From NCBI RefSeq assembly GCF_008831285.2, contig NC_045141.1, positions 12,632,106 to 12,696,105 on the forward strand: DNA of 64,000 bases. The letters run 5' to 3'. The position numbers and the translations under genes were made by a program. Source of the DNA: Nymphaea colorata. Its lineage: Eukaryota > Streptophyta > Magnoliopsida > Nymphaeales > Nymphaeaceae. Shown piece by piece: positions 30,954-44,890 of this stretch. Under the pieces are notes generated by a model. That model was not told where the DNA came from, did not search any database, and was given only the letters and a program-made list of their open reading frames with translations. The first letter of the stretch is position 1, and every line of letters starts with the position of its first letter.

Positions 30954-33880
30954 TGACCGGGACGTCAATGGCTTGGAAAAGTTGGGTGCTGATCTCTGCA
31001 TTGAAGAAATGTGGTATGCTAAGCCAATTAACTTAGTCAAGCAGACATTTTTTTCATTTTTTCCCCTTTGGTCGTAGAGCCTTTAATAATAATAATTAAA
31101 AAAAAAGTTCAAAGAACCCACCATGTTCGATGACTTTGCGTACGAAGCCGATCTAGAACCATCTTCATTGTAATGGACGCCTGGGTTCGGGCTAGCTGTT
31201 GACCACGAGTCCGGGCCCTCCTTCAGTTGGCTTTGATCGGTTGACCAAGACCTAAAACCATGATTTAGCTTGGGTGGGGTTGGGTTCTTAAATGTTAATC
31301 GTCCTTGAATATTTAAAACTTATTACTAGTGCTCTTTAATCAAAAATTCCTATTACTGCTTTTGTCGTTTCATATTTATGTTTTTGAGAGTTAATACTTA
31401 TAAGTTTATTTGGATGTTCTCAATCTCACTGTTTTCCCTTCTTTTCAAAGGGTAATTACAAGTTAGGGCATACCATTGATGATTCGTTTGTGCCATTTTA
31501 CCATCGTTGGCATACACTAGGCATCGACGTAGTCCTTAATTTTAACGGTAAACGGAAAAAAGAGGTGCTTCCCTCATTATCAAGAGACACGCAACCTACC
31601 ACTCGAAGAAGGCTCGAAAGCTCCCATTTTTTCTGCCTCTAAAGTTTATGTTATGTCGAGACTTAGTGGACAACGTTATATCTTTCAACTTGAATGTTAA
31701 GTTTTTACTTTTAACGGTTTAAGAGAGTACCATGTTCTCACTTTTAATGGTTTAAAAGGGTACCATCCACACTAATCAAACAAGTGATGCCAATACCAGT
31801 CTCTCTTCAAAAATTTAACGCAACATAGTTAGTTTATTTACATATTTAAAAATTATAAAACAGTGGACGCTTATAAAGTGCAAGCCATCATTTAAAAATG
31901 GTTAACAAGCAAAAAAAAATAAATCTCCAGGAGCATGACGGAGCTCCTAAAAGTTAGGTACTGTTAGAATAGGGACTTGTGCCCGGTCAGCGTCCATCGT
32001 AAGTTGCTGTGTCAGCATTGTTCCGGGACCGTCGCTCTAGGGCTTCAAACAGATCGGATCCACTTTCTGACCATTGGTTTCTGATCGCTCCGGTCCGCAA
32101 ACTTGAACGTTTCAGCTCAACCAAATCCAAGTCAGACGACGCACCCGGGTCTTGGATATGGGTTCAGATCCGGATCCAAATCGTGATGTGATAAAGATTA
32201 CGGATGCCTGCACGCACATGGAACCGAACCGCTATCGGTTGGTAGCCTTTTTTTTGGACGCCCTTCCAGATAACTATGTGATGTGGCAATGAGAGAGCAG
32301 TCTCCTCCTTTCCTTCCTTCTCATTTGTAACCTTTCCCCACAATTTGCGGCGTCTTCTTCCTCTATTTTTAAACACTTCTTTTCCGTCCAAACGGGGATG
32401 CTCACGTAATGGATCCAGCTTGTCTTGATCGCCCAGTTAGATCTCTATTGATTTTTAGATTGGAATTCAATTGCCGAGTTAGTAGCGCAGTGAGTCACCT
32501 CTTAATTGTTTAAATCTTAAAGTAATCACAGTCACGTCTAATGCGCTTTTTTGTTCGAAAAATGTTTTGTGAACCTTAGAAGTCGAGGGTACAGAAAGAG
32601 ACGACGGTCTTTCAATAAATCACTCACCCTTAACAAAGAAAATTAAAAAAAAAAGTGCATAATAAAATCAGATTAGTAATGAATCCGAGTAAATGAATTT
32701 AAAATCCAAATTGTTACGTTAATGTATCCGAGTATTACTCCGATCCATTTGTTCCATTGGATATAAAAAACCACCAGATATGTTGTTGGCACGTTTTTAA
32801 ACAAAGTTGTTGACAAGTCTTTTTAGTTTTTCATTACCTCCATCTCATCAGCTATGCTATGCTCCTTGAGGCTTATGACCTTTATTGGTATGAACAAAGT
32901 TTTTTTTTTTTGTCCTTCTTTGAAAAAATTATTCTAATTTAACCTTCTTGGCTCGACTTTTATAAGTTTGAATTCGGGTAGCTTGTCAAAGCATGCAGTT
33001 ATTAGCCTTGTTTATGAAATAATGCACCTTTTTCCAAAATAATCAAGAAGATAATTAAATTAATTAAATTAAGAAGAATCACAATCTACACTGTGGGGCA
33101 ACTTAAATTCAACCTTATGACAACATAGCTTCTTGAAACCAAGAATGTGGAGCCCTAGGGATTGAATTATTGAATTTAGTTGCGGGTTCAACTTTGTTTA
33201 GGGTTTAGACCCATTAGATAGATAAGCTTGTCATTCTAGCTCTCTTTCTCTGGTAACTCCAAACCCCAAACAACCCTGAGACTTAGGGAAAAGGGAAAGG
33301 AGCTTCGGCCTCTTTCGAGTTCTATATATGTATATATATACCATTTGGTTATGAAGATGTGGACTCAAAATAAGTAAGGAAAGCTTGATACTTGGTTAAA
33401 AGCGACAGCCAAAGCATGAACAAAAAGGAAAATGAAACATATAGAACTTAAAACATGCAAAGAAGAAAAAAAATACAAAAATAGTTTAGAATCTTGTTTT
33501 AGTCATGTTTTCTCGAAAAGAAGGTGAGGCCGACCATAAGAAGAAACAAAAAGCTAGATTCATCATTTCATGACATTTTCCCTCAAAATCATGAGGTTAT
33601 TTATTTAACTAACGCCCAAGTAGTGTTTCACTTCTCATTAAAGTAAAGAAAAAAAAAAAACCCAACTTGAGATATTTTTCTTTCCTTGATAACGTTACTT
33701 TATATAATTAATTTGGTTGCAATTTGCCATTTTTGTTTACAGAATATTCTCAAATTACGATACTTTTTTTGCATGAACATTTAAATATTAGTACCCATCG
33801 GAGAATATGTCAACAAAGGATTAGACACGATCATATTTAATTCCCTTCAGAAATTTGCTTTTTTTTTTGTTTGTGCGAAC
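30954..33880. other. AT-rich spacer with no recognised gene
   Basis: I see no domain-bearing frame, tRNA or transposon end. 32030-32170 has GATCCGGATCC-type words similar in flavour to the tandem repeat. A family-like CCTTTAATAATAATAATTAAAA tract lies at 31080. Confidence 0.45.
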
Positions 33881-35389
33881 CGGCGGACTCCAAATTAATG
33901 GTTAAATGGAGTTGAATGGGCTTTACGAATTCCGCGCAAGACGCCTCCCCGTGATGGCGATTGCGTTGGCGTGTGCGGACTCCAACTGGCTGATTAAGCG
34001 GATTGGATTCGCGACCTGAGGTTCACCACCGTGGTTAGGGGCTTGACCGCGGTTAAGTAGCCTTTAAAAGGCACTGCCTTGGCAGCTCCTTCTTCCCCAT
34101 CCTTTTCCTCCCTTTCTTTATCAGGCTGTCTTCTGATTGGAACTCTGATTGTAGGGAGGCCCCTTCTTTTCGTTCTTTAGTAGCTCCTTTCTCTTATCCT
34201 TTTGTGTCAGGTTTCTCCCTCTTCCTCCTTCCTGTGATCCATTTTAAGATCTTCAGATTTTTGTTCTTTGTTCAAAAGAATTTTCTTCTGTTCCTGTAAT
34301 GTGAGATGTGGGATCGCTTTGGTCGTTAAATTTTGGAGGTGCCGACCTTGTTTTGCTGTAATGGGTTTTCTTTTTCCTTTTTGGTTACCTTTTTTGCTTC
34401 GCTGGTTCTTCAATGGGGTTATTTCGGTGGTTACCAGCTTTTATCAATCAAGTATCTGCGTCCTTTTGAAAATCTCTTGGTGACTATTGAAGCAGTCGAT
34501 CGAAACTGAGAAGGGCACGATGTTTCCAAGTTATGTGGAAAAGTTCACACAAGTTTTTTATTGCGATTAGTACAGTAAAGTCTAGTTTTTTATTGTTTTC
34601 GAGATTTTCATCCTCTCATTTATGGCTTTTTGTCCCGAAATTTTATCCTTTGTTTCCCTCCAAATATCGAGTGAATGTCGTGTGAATTGCACTCTTTTAC
34701 ATTTTATGTGTTTGTGTTAATTTTCTTGTTGACCTTTGGGGTTGTGTGGACGAGTCGCCGCATCTTTAGTTTTATGAAAAATGGGTTCGGCGTCCCTGAC
34801 ATTTCTGTGAACCTCTGATGGTTGCAGCTCCTTGATATTCTCTGTGTTAATCTTTTCGTCTGATCTTTTGACAAGTCTTCCATTGAATGACGTTTAAAAT
34901 AGCAAACATGTTAATAAACAATCTAAAACTTAGAAAAGCTTCATAATATTTCTGCCATGTGGAATATGAGGTCGCTCATAGTCGGAAAATGGCGAACGAT
35001 GAGAGAGAGGAACCATGTAAAGAAAGATCGCTTACGACTCTATAAATCTAACCGATGATGGCATTGATGGCATCAGCGTTTCACAGTAATAATGCTCCCC
35101 GTAAACGAAGCGTGTCGAATCCCAAAACTTTCTCGCCTAAAAAATGGTTTTTTTTTTCGAGAAGGGCGACTGGTTCAGCCTGTGAACCAAGGCAAGGATG
35201 GATGAAGATTTGTTGTTTATTTTTCATTTTTTTGGGGGGAATCTCTCTTTTTTGGTTTTCTATAGAACTTATGTAGATATTTATATTTCTACCTAGATTT
35301 GGCTTAGTTAAGTGGTGCGATTTTTTTATATCTTTCTACATTTCGCTTTGTTAAGTAACAGGGAAGACAAGGGAGAGGGAAGGAGGACG
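33881..35389 (+). promoter_or_regulatory. Probable promoter and 5' leader region of the PCK gene
   Basis: Two candidate cores are visible. The first is GCCTTTAAAAGGC at about 34059-34071 in a GC-rich patch (33890-34080), followed by the pyrimidine-rich, leader-like 34080-34210. That would imply a leader intron ending at AAGTAACAG just before 35361. The second is CTCTATAAATC at about 35038-35048, giving an unspliced leader of about 320 nt with upstream ATGs. The choice cannot be made without transcripts. The purine-rich 35361-35389 lies directly upstream of the ATG. Confidence 0.35.
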
Positions 35390-38300
35390 ATGGCAGACAA
35401 TGGAGATTTCAGCTTCGCCAATGGTGGAGCGCCGCAGTCGCCAGTCGGGCGCAACGGCCTGGCGAGGATCCAGACGAACAAGAGAGAGAACGGCATCTGC
35501 CACGACGATAGCACCCCTCCCGTGAAGGCGCAGACCCTCCACGAACTCCACTCGCTCCAGAAGAAGAGGTCGGCCCCGACCACGCCGATCAAGGGTGCGC
35601 AGAGCGCCTTGGCTCCTTCGGTCGTCTCCGACGAAGAACGCCAAAAGCAACAGCTCCAGTCCATCAGGTATATATTACCAGTCCTGATAAGAAAAAAGAA
35701 AAAAGAACAGTAAAGCAGTCATAAATAAATCTACTCCAGAAAGATGAGACAAAAAAGCAAGAGAGAATATAGACCACGGAAGAATCTCAGAGTCCAACAA
35801 AGATTAGCATTCTTCTCCATTAAATTACTAGCCTTTCTGCGCTCGGAGGAATGGAAAATATCTTCACTGATCTTACCATTATAACCTTTGTTGTTGTTAT
35901 GGGAGGCCTCCAGGCTCCAGAGTACCAAAAGTTCTCCTGCCAAAACTCAAGATAAAATCATTTGATCGTTTCGTAGATGAAATCTCTAAACCCATTATAA
36001 GTTGCTCGATATATGTTTAAAGGTCGGATCATTTTGCCTTTTCTTGATTGTTGGTGGGTCTTCTACAGCGCCTCTCTAGCATCATTGACAAGGGAAACGG
36101 GCCCAAAGGTGGTGAAGGGGGACCCCGCCAAGAGCGTGCCAGCACCAAAAGTCGAGCACCACCATCTCACAACCCCTACCATCTGCGTCAGCGACAGCTC
36201 CCTCAAGTTCACCCATGTCCTCTACAATCTCTCCCCCGCCGGTGAGTCTCTTACCTTAAGGCGATGTCGATTTCTCAGGATTTGGGATGCTTGCAGTGGT
36301 TAATGGTTTACGTGTTGATTTTGCTAACGTTTTTGGGTTTTAATGTCGTCGACAGAACTGTACGAGCAAGCCATCAAGCACGAAAGGGGCTCTTTCATCA
36401 CGTCGACAGGTGCCCTGGCGACGCTGTCCGGCGCGAAGACGGGCCGTTCTCCCAGAGACAAGCGCGTCGTCATGGATGAGACCACGACAGAAGAGTTGTG
36501 GTGGGGAAAGTGAGTGCCTTGTCTAGTTGCTCCGATGCTGGTCGCCTCTCCTGCTTTTCAGTTCCCACTTCCGTTCTTTTCTCTAACTTGAGAGTCGGCT
36601 TCCCTTTGGTTATGTTAGGGGCTCCCCAAATATTGAGATCGACGATCACACCTTTATGGTCAACAGAGAGAGAGCCGTCGACTATCTGAATTCGCTTGAT
36701 AAGGTATACACTGCAAACCTTCAAAATATCTCCTTTGTGAAAAAGAAACCAGTAATTGCAGTAGAGATGCTTTATGTGGGTGAGATCCTGAACTAAGTCC
36801 AGTTTTATACCATCTTTCTAAGTGGTAGTTTGTGCATACTGGAGGAAAATGAACGGCGTCATTTCAAACGCTAAGTGACTCATTCCAACAAACGAAACCA
36901 ACCTTTTTCGTTTAGATCAGTCATGTGGTTGTAGACGAACGACCCGAGCTTTGTTTTGTCTCCCTTTACATCTCTCCATTCTGGTTTTCTTAACTATTTA
37001 TTTCCTTCCCCATGACTCTTGGAAGGCAGTGCGTTCTTTGATTTTTTTATTTTTCTTTGGGGAAAGCGTCCGTTTCCGTAAGAATTATTTTATTGTACAT
37101 TTTTGGGTCCTACTGAGCCTGATGGTGGAGTTTGGCGTCGGTTTTGACGAAATGCATTGCTGGTGGGTCATAGGTCCTTTCCAGTGAAAAGGAAAACATA
37201 AATGATTTCCTCCAACAACCCCACCCTCTTCCCCAAAACAACCCCCACCACTCCTCTCTCTGTCTCTCTGACTCTCTCTCTCTCTCTCTCTGCTTTCCAT
37301 CTAACTAGAATTTGTTCATGGTTTCAGGTCTTCGTGAATGATCAATTTCTCAACTGGGACCCTGAGCACAGGCTTAAAGTAAGGATCGTGTCAGCAAGAG
37401 CTTACCATGCCCTATTCATGCATAACATGTAAGTAGAATGATAGATATTACCCTTCTCCGTCTTTCTCCTTCAAGCGACCTTCAAGCTGCAAGATAAGTC
37501 CTCGCCAACGTTCTTCATGCCCCTTTTCAAATGACTGCTTCTACTCTGACTTCTTTGCTTTTGGTGCTCAAGTGTATCAACAACGAGAGACCCTGAGTTT
37601 CAAAGTTCTGTTTTGAGTTTCTTCTCTTTTCTGCTAATTGCGAAAAATTGTCAGCTGGAATCTTCGGCAGAACCGTTGAAATTTTATTCTTTTGCATTTG
37701 CCGTTGTCAGTGATGGAAATGCTTATCGTTTCTTTTCCGAAGATTGATTGCAATTTTCTTTCTTAAAGCTGTTGCGCGCCTTCTTTCGCTTGAAAATTGG
37801 AAAGTACAGTTAAATGGTCGGTTTTGTGCTATGCACCCTAGGTACTGAACGAAGAAGCTGACGTTTTAGAAGCTACTTGAATCCCTTTCGCTCAAATAAA
37901 TGATAATGTCTTTATACGTCTGAAAACCTACTGGGTCTCTCTTATTTATATTTTTTCTCTTCACTTCTATAAGAAATTAATAATAAATAGGGGTATTGTT
38001 GGTGAATATTCCAGGAATGCAGAAAAGGTGAGTTAAAAGTTTTTTGAATGAGATCATAATAAGAGGAAAATAGTGGTAGTAACATATGGGTGGCAGGTGC
38101 ATACGGCCCACCCTTGAAGAATTGGAGGAATTTGGTACCCCGGATTTCACAATTTACAATGCCGGGCAGTTCCCCTGTAATCGATACACTCATTATATGA
38201 CATCATCGACTAGCGTAGACATTAATCTTGCTAGAAGAGAAATGGTGATCCTTGGTACCCAGTATGCCGGTGAGATGAAGAAGGGTTTGTTCAGCGTGAT

Positions 38301-40370
38301 GCACTACCTTATGCCCAAGAAACAAATCCTTTCTCTGCATTCCGGCTGCAATATGGGAAAAGATGGCGATGTTGCCCTCTTCTTTGGATTATCAGGTATG
38401 GTGGGAGGAGACCAATCCTTTTGCAGGCTCTCCCACCCTCGTCAGAATTGCAGGCCTATTTTATTTTATTTTGTTTTTGCTGTCCGTTAGAATGCATGCT
38501 TAGGTTTCGCTTTACTCTCTTTTGGTTGCAGAATTTTGTCCCATTAGTCATCCATCACTCACGTGGCTTTGCTTCTGATCAACAGGAACAGGTAAGACCA
38601 CCCTTTCCACCGACCATAACCGCTACCTGATTGGAGATGATGAGCATTGCTGGAGTGACAATGGTGTCTCAAACATCGAAGGTGGCTGCTATGCCAAATG
38701 TATTGATCTGTCTCGGGAAAAGGAGCCTGACATCTGGAATGCCATTAAATTTGGAACTGGTAAGGATGAACCCTTGGAAGGCAAACAACAATATATAGCG
38801 AATCATTTGATTTACCCACAGTTTGGAGCTCTTCTGGGCTCGTATTTGCTTCTCATCGAATCAATTAACATTTATGTTAGCTGGATGGTTTTCAACTTGC
38901 ATCTGGCTCTGTTGAAGTTAATGTTGGGACGCTGTTAAAATTACATATTGATTGTTTTCATTTTGCAGTGCTGGAAAATATAGTTTTTGACGAGCACACC
39001 AGGGAGGTTGATTATGCAGACAAATCAGTCACAGGTGTTGCTCCTTGCGACCTTTTTGTCTTTCAACGTGGAATTGGACTATTAGTTCTCAATTTGTTAA
39101 GGCTGGATGCTTATTGATGTTGTCTGTTCAGAGAACACAAGAGCTGCTTATCCTATTGAGTACATCCCAAATGCAAAGATTCCCTGTGTTGGCCCTCATC
39201 CCAAGAATGTGATATTGTTGGCTTGTGATGCATTTGGTGTGCTCCCGCCAGTTAGCAAACTCACTTTGCCTCAGACCATGTACCATTTCATCAGCGGCTA
39301 CACTGCCCTGGTATGATTAAGCTAGTTCTATTTTAGAGTATGGATTTGACAAATTAATTCTGACCCTTCTCGTCTGAGTCATAAGGTTCTAATCCATGCC
39401 ATCTGAACTAGGTGGCGGGTACAGAAGAAGGAGTGAAAGAACCTCAGGCTACATTTTCTGCCTGCTTTGGAGCTGCTTTTATAATGCTTCATCCCACTAA
39501 GTATGCAGCCATGCTAGCTGATAAGATGCAGAAACATGGTGCAACTGGCTGGCTTGTCAACACAGGGTGGTCTGGTGGCAGGTAAAATGATAATGCCATC
39601 AAGGGTGGAAGGTTCATTCGAGATGAATAAGATTTCTGGTTTATGATGCAGAGCTAACAGTATTTGCTTGCAGGTATGGTGTTGGCAGCCGAATAAAACT
39701 AGCATACACTCGGAAAATTATCAATGCTATTCATTCAGGCAGTCTTTTGGATGCTAAGTACTCCAAGACTGAAGTATTTGGGCTTGAGATACCTGACCAA
39801 GTCGAAGGCGTGCCTGCAGACATTCTGAATCCCATTAACACTGTTAGTGGACTTAATTTCTGTCTTTTCACCGTAATTTTATCATTAGCACCTCCCACAT
39901 GAGCTCTATCACAGTCAAATTCATGTCAAAATATGCAGGCTGGAAATGGCCTTTGCCGAGTCCAATAAGGCAGACAGCTCTAGCTAATTGCAGCCAGAGA
40001 TATGCATATAATATGCTCCACTGCCCTAGCTACGTGGTTTTTTGTTTTTCACTCGGGATTGAATCTAATGTAAAAAAACTGCACTGAAAATTTTTAGCGT
40101 TTCAAACCATATGGTGAAACAGAGATGGTATTCCTCTCTCTTTCGGCATTTGGAATGGCTTGGCATTTAGCAGCCTAGAAAAGTTTGAAATGCTATACTT
40201 TGTCTAATTCCTTCACTTTATTGCAGTGGGCGGACAAGGATGCATATAGGGAGACCCTCTTGAAGTTGGCGGGTTTGTTCCAGAAGAACTTTGAGGTCTT
40301 CTTGAACTATAAGATTGGGAAAGACAACAGCTTGACTGAAGATATTTTGGCAGCAGGACCCATCTTTTGA
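35390..40370 (+). CDS. PCK1: Phosphoenolpyruvate carboxykinase (ATP), plant cytosolic type, 12 coding exons
   Basis: Catalyses oxaloacetate + ATP to PEP + CO2 + ADP in the cytosol, feeding gluconeogenesis and organic/amino-acid metabolism. Exons: 35390-35667, 36069-36241, 36356-36509, 36619-36703, 37328-37428, 38097-38395, 38586-38759, 38969-39034, 39132-39310, 39412-39581, 39674-39842, 40227-40370. All introns are GT-AG and every codon phase matches. The total is 1992 nt, 663 aa, within the plant range (about 620-680). The N-terminal plant extension carries KKRSAPTTP (residues 58-66), the region known to be phosphorylated in plant PEPCKs. Substrate site [13 protein letters not shown] is at 289-301. 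Mn2+ ligands by homology are K326, H345 and D382. P-loop GLSGTGKTT is at 361-369, kinase-2 LIGDDEHCW at 378-386 and ENTR at 444-447. It ends ILAAGPIF. No frameshift or stop; intact. The paralogue number is not decidable. Confidence 0.97.
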
Positions 40371-40433
40371 TTGACTGATACAACCTGATAAAGTATGGTG
40401 GCCGAAAGAGCAGGGTGATGAGACAAGTTAATG

Positions 40434-40439
40434 AATAAA
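40434..40439 (+). terminator. Candidate polyadenylation signal of PCK
   Basis: AATAAA 64 nt after the stop codon, followed by TGTGG- and TGTTT-rich sequence (40500-40550). The cleavage site itself is not identifiable from sequence. Confidence 0.55.
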
Positions 40440-40639
40440 TGGGATCATCTTAACGTTAAGTGGGGAATAGACGGTCTTTGCTTCTTCGTCCGTCATATAT
40501 GTGGAAGTGATCTGATTTGTGGTTCTGTTCATGTTTCATGTATGTGTTGTTTGCTAATATCAAGCTATGCATGTCTTTCTTCTGTAAGTAGTATTTCTAG
40601 CCCCTCCAATATCTCCTATACCTTGAACTCTTCGCTGGG

Positions 40640-42455
40640 GAAGTCTTCGTGATGGTGTTTGTCTATGCAATAATCGTACACCACTCTGTTAAATTGGATC
40701 TCGACCAACTCTTTGGTAAATTAGGTCTATGTGATATGTCTGTTGAATTATGACCCGTGCACATCTCAAGCAGGTTCTGGGGCCAGGGACTGCCAAACTT
40801 TTGCAACTAAATTGGTGTAAAAACCATCATAGGTGGTGAGCAGGTGCTATAAGGGGCGAATATGAGTTTGTGGAGTGGTCAGTCTTTGCCATTTTGTTGT
40901 TTTGTCATCTCTATAGTGTCATTGTCATCTGGTGCTGCCTGACTTTTGCCATACTGTTGCGCTGGTAAGGATACATATCAACTAAGGTGGGCACCTTTAT
41001 CCAACTTAGCCGTTGGCCGCACTGGTTTAAACTACCACATCACTAACAGTGTTAAAAGCCGCTTGAGCCATAGCAACCTTCATTGGAGGGAGCCTCGCAA
41101 GACTCTGCACCGCAAGAAAAACGCCAAAACATGTTTTGAACCCATAACCAGCCGTCTACTGTCTTCGCGCTCACCAATTTCACGATGAAAAAGGACTTCC
41201 AGTATATTTAATGGCAGATTTGGAAAGAGAAGAGACACAACTTCCATTCCATAGGTTACTAAGAGAAGACAGATGTTCATCTCGTGTTATGTATCGAGCC
41301 TGACTAGCTCTCTCTCTCTCTCTCCCTTTTCTTTTGCCCTTGTGTACCCTTTCTTTTTGTATTATTTCTTTCTTAGTTTTGACCTTGTTTTTTGTACACT
41401 TGATGACAACTTGTCACCCTACTTTGTTATAAAAATTTTCATTTCATCGGCTCCCCTTCTCTCTCTCTCAACAACAAAGTCATATATCATGATTCTTTCA
41501 AGTAAAACTCATCTCATGTTCGAGTAATTCTAGCTTTACTTTTCAGAATATCAGTTAACTTTCCATTTAAAAACTTGGAAACTTGCTCGTGCACACGCAA
41601 TTGAGTGGTGTTGTCCGTAGCAAGTTTTGTGTCTACAACATGGATGGGATTTTAGTAGTCAAAATATTATCAAATTGAAAATATGTGGTGATTTTGAATC
41701 AAAGTTCTTGACACGATGTAACACCGCATTGAAAAGTTTAGTCTCATATTTAAAATTGTGAAAAATCTTGAGAAACTTATAAGATGGTTGGCTACATTGA
41801 TAAATTGTCCTGTGCCATAACCTTTTTGGGACGAAATCAGTGCTATTAGGGAGCAAGTTAGGATAGTGGTTTGATTCGTTAGGCAAGAAGCATTAAAAAT
41901 CTAAATGAGTTCCCAAAATTTAACAACTATGTGAAACATACTTGTTCAAACAAAACAATAGGAATTTGACCGACACAACGGCCACTTGGATTAGTGATTT
42001 ATGTGAAAGTACATCACATTCTACGATTTTTTTAAATAAAAGAAATCCAAGCTTAAATTTCATTGAAATTGATGAAATTTATGGATCACGTGGAGAAAGG
42101 TGGATCAGATACATGATACAATAGCACGTCGTAATGAGATCCTATTAGAAATCAAATTTTAAGTCTTTTTAAAATGGCATGTATCAAACGAACAAGTATC
42201 TTCATAACAAACACATTGTATGGATCATGTAGAACAAGTAGAATCAAATACCAATTCTGACCCTCTCTCCCTTCATTCCCCTAGGGTTTCTCGACTCTCG
42301 AGTCCTAGCTTCATTTGTGCGGTTGCCCTCTTGCCCCAAACTCGGGGAGTCAACAAATAGAGGAGTTTCCCAAGTTGGTAGAAAAGAGGGGACATGAGTG
42401 ATGGAAATGAGGCTGACAGGTGTGAACTAGGAAGCCCTCTGGATCCCTCTCAATC
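40640..42455. other. Spacer with no recognised gene
   Basis: Downstream of PCK. A (CT)n run lies at 41307-41323. Frames at 40946-41188, 41080-41280 and 41273-41527 have low complexity or no recognisable content. Confidence 0.5.
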
Positions 42456-42463
42456 ATGAGCAG

Positions 42464-42672
42464 CAGTAGCGGAGCTAGTGTGACTGGCATGGGCAACTGC
42501 CCACGCCGGCCCCCGAAATCTTGCATTGTGATTAAGTTGGACCTATGTTCAGCTAGGTCCAGCCGCATGTGGTGCCCACAGCAAACCTGAGTCTGTGCCC
42601 TAAAATCACTGATTCTCCTAAGCAAGAGATCGGTTAGTGCTCCTCAACCAAAACTTTCTAGCTCTGCCACTG
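42464..42672. mobile_element. hAT-type MITE
   Basis: 209 bp with ends CAGTAGCGGAGCTAG and CTAGCTCTGCCACTG (13 of 15 inverted), subterminal GGGCAACTGCCCACGCC as in the copy at 20764, and flanks ATGAGCAG (42456-42463) / GTGGGCAG (42673-42680), 6 of 8. Confidence 0.78.
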
Positions 42673-42680
42673 GTGGGCAG

Positions 42681-44856
42681 CTATGGTTTCTTATGGGGGG
42701 AGCTTCTATAGAGTTCAAATATCACCCATTTATTGTGGAAAAGCAGGATGGACAAATTAAAATCTTCATTTCTGAGGAAGATTATGAAGAATGAACCACT
42801 CCTTCAAGTGGGTAGCAGTGGCTTGCCTTGTTGGTGCCTCGCCGTATCATCTACTCGGTGGCATTTTTGGATCTCATCCATCAGTGGGTAGGCACGTAAG
42901 GCCAATCCCAAGTTCACCATTAGTGGGAACAGACGTTTTCCGATTCTAGTGAAGAGCAGTTTTGGATGCATCCTTCAAAAAAGAGCTGCCCATCCATTCG
43001 GCTCCTCTATGGATTTGTCTCCCATATTTTCTGTTGAACAGAAAGGTTATGGAGCCTTCTCTCCTGTGAGCTTGTTGCGGCCAAATACCAATTCTGATTA
43101 TCATATTTCAATTGAACTTAGGTTAAAGCAACAAAATAGATAAGTAGACTAAGTAAGATATACGAGATGCACAACATGTGAGGTGTACTAGAATATCTTC
43201 TCATATGCCAATGATCCCAATTAGTATATGGGGGCACTTGTTACTTTTGGGAATAAGAATGCGAAGAGTACACTAATGCAAAGGAGCAAAAGAAGTCAAG
43301 GTAGAACCAATTTTGGATTTTGCCTATAGACCAGGTGGTTTCAAATACTTTTATGGATCAGAACTAATGTGTGGTAATCCATAAGAAAGAATATGTGAAT
43401 CTTCTAAAGGTAGTGAGATGGCAATAGTAGTAGGCTTTCTATAGAAGATATATGTTGATGCAACCCAAAATTGTCCCTTGTACTCTCGCTTTGTTAATGT
43501 CATCCTTGTGCAGGGGCGGTGTCAATCTTCTTTGTGTTATTCCCCAGTGAGACAAATTTCTTACAACCAACTTTAAATTGTACCAAAAGGCTAACGAGAA
43601 AACAAACTTAATTGCATAGTCGCAGATATTGCTAACAGATTTTAAAAGTCAGTTTTTCTCAAGCATTTTTTAGCAAAGCTGAAAATCTCAATAACTTTTT
43701 AGAAAAGAAAAATGCTAAATAGGAAAAAGTGAAACAGATGAGAAACTAACAAGGAAACATAAAAAATAATTTGATCAAATGATAAAAATAATGTTGTGGT
43801 AATGACAAACTGAAAATAAACATGAACTTCAAAGCAAAAATTATAACGAGGCCTATCCATTACCATATATTTCATACAAATATAGTGCAACACATGTAAT
43901 GTATGCATTTGGCGAATAACACGACTTGTCCCTATGACAAAATATAAAAACAGCCAGCATGATTGGCGCATGGCTCAACCTGTCCTGTTCAGATATGTGC
44001 TCTACTCTATCAAAGTGACGGGTTAGTGGGTGTAATGTGCAAAACACATGTAGTGTGTGTAATAATAGCCCATAGCCCTAGCATAGTAACTATACAAAGA
44101 GCAACACTCTACAAGATGATATGCACATAACACAATCAAAATGGGCAACGATTAGCATCAGTCACACTACCCAAGGATCACCCTCTATTCTAACAGCTTC
44201 ACGGTCACGAGACGCCACCCTCTTCAAGGTGAGTACTTGAAACCAAATAACAATAAGAGTCAGAGACAACTCTAAGTATGGCATATCCCTGAGACCTACA
44301 CATACATCGTCCGTTCATACGTAAATAGCATAGGTAGAACAATAGAGACGCCAACGTGCCAAGCATTCCCTCTTAGCAATAAATGGTAAACACAACATTC
44401 AAATGCATAACTTTAAGCACTGAGTGAAAACTTAGCTTTTGAATGGAATGTAGGGGCTCCACAAGACTGTTGCATAGCTTACAGTCATCACACACAATAG
44501 TTGAGTCACTGGGAATTCGTAGAACGTAGGGTAACCCTACCCTGCCGTGACTCTCAACAAGGTTGGCCTTAACTATAGCTACTGCAGCAACACGCGACTT
44601 ACTCTATGTGGGGATGGGCTCCTTGCTAGTAGGCTGGGTAATGACCACTTCACAATATAGTCCATTCTCGGCAAGTCCGTTCTCAGAACCCAGCCCCCTA
44701 CGCCGCCCACCTAAACCCTTTTACATTAGGCTCGACTGATATTCAGTCGGTATGGTCCATTCACATTAAATCCGACCCTAGGCCGTTGCCTCATGCTCAG
44801 ACCCTCAATATCATATCATTAACAACAAACTAGCAATAAGACAACACATATTCAAA

Positions 44857-44890
<34 letters not shown>

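Noticed and set aside
35326-35664. Minus-strand frames opposite PCK exon 1
   Set aside because: They are shadows of the plus-strand coding exon; the plus strand carries the recognisable PEPCK N-terminus.
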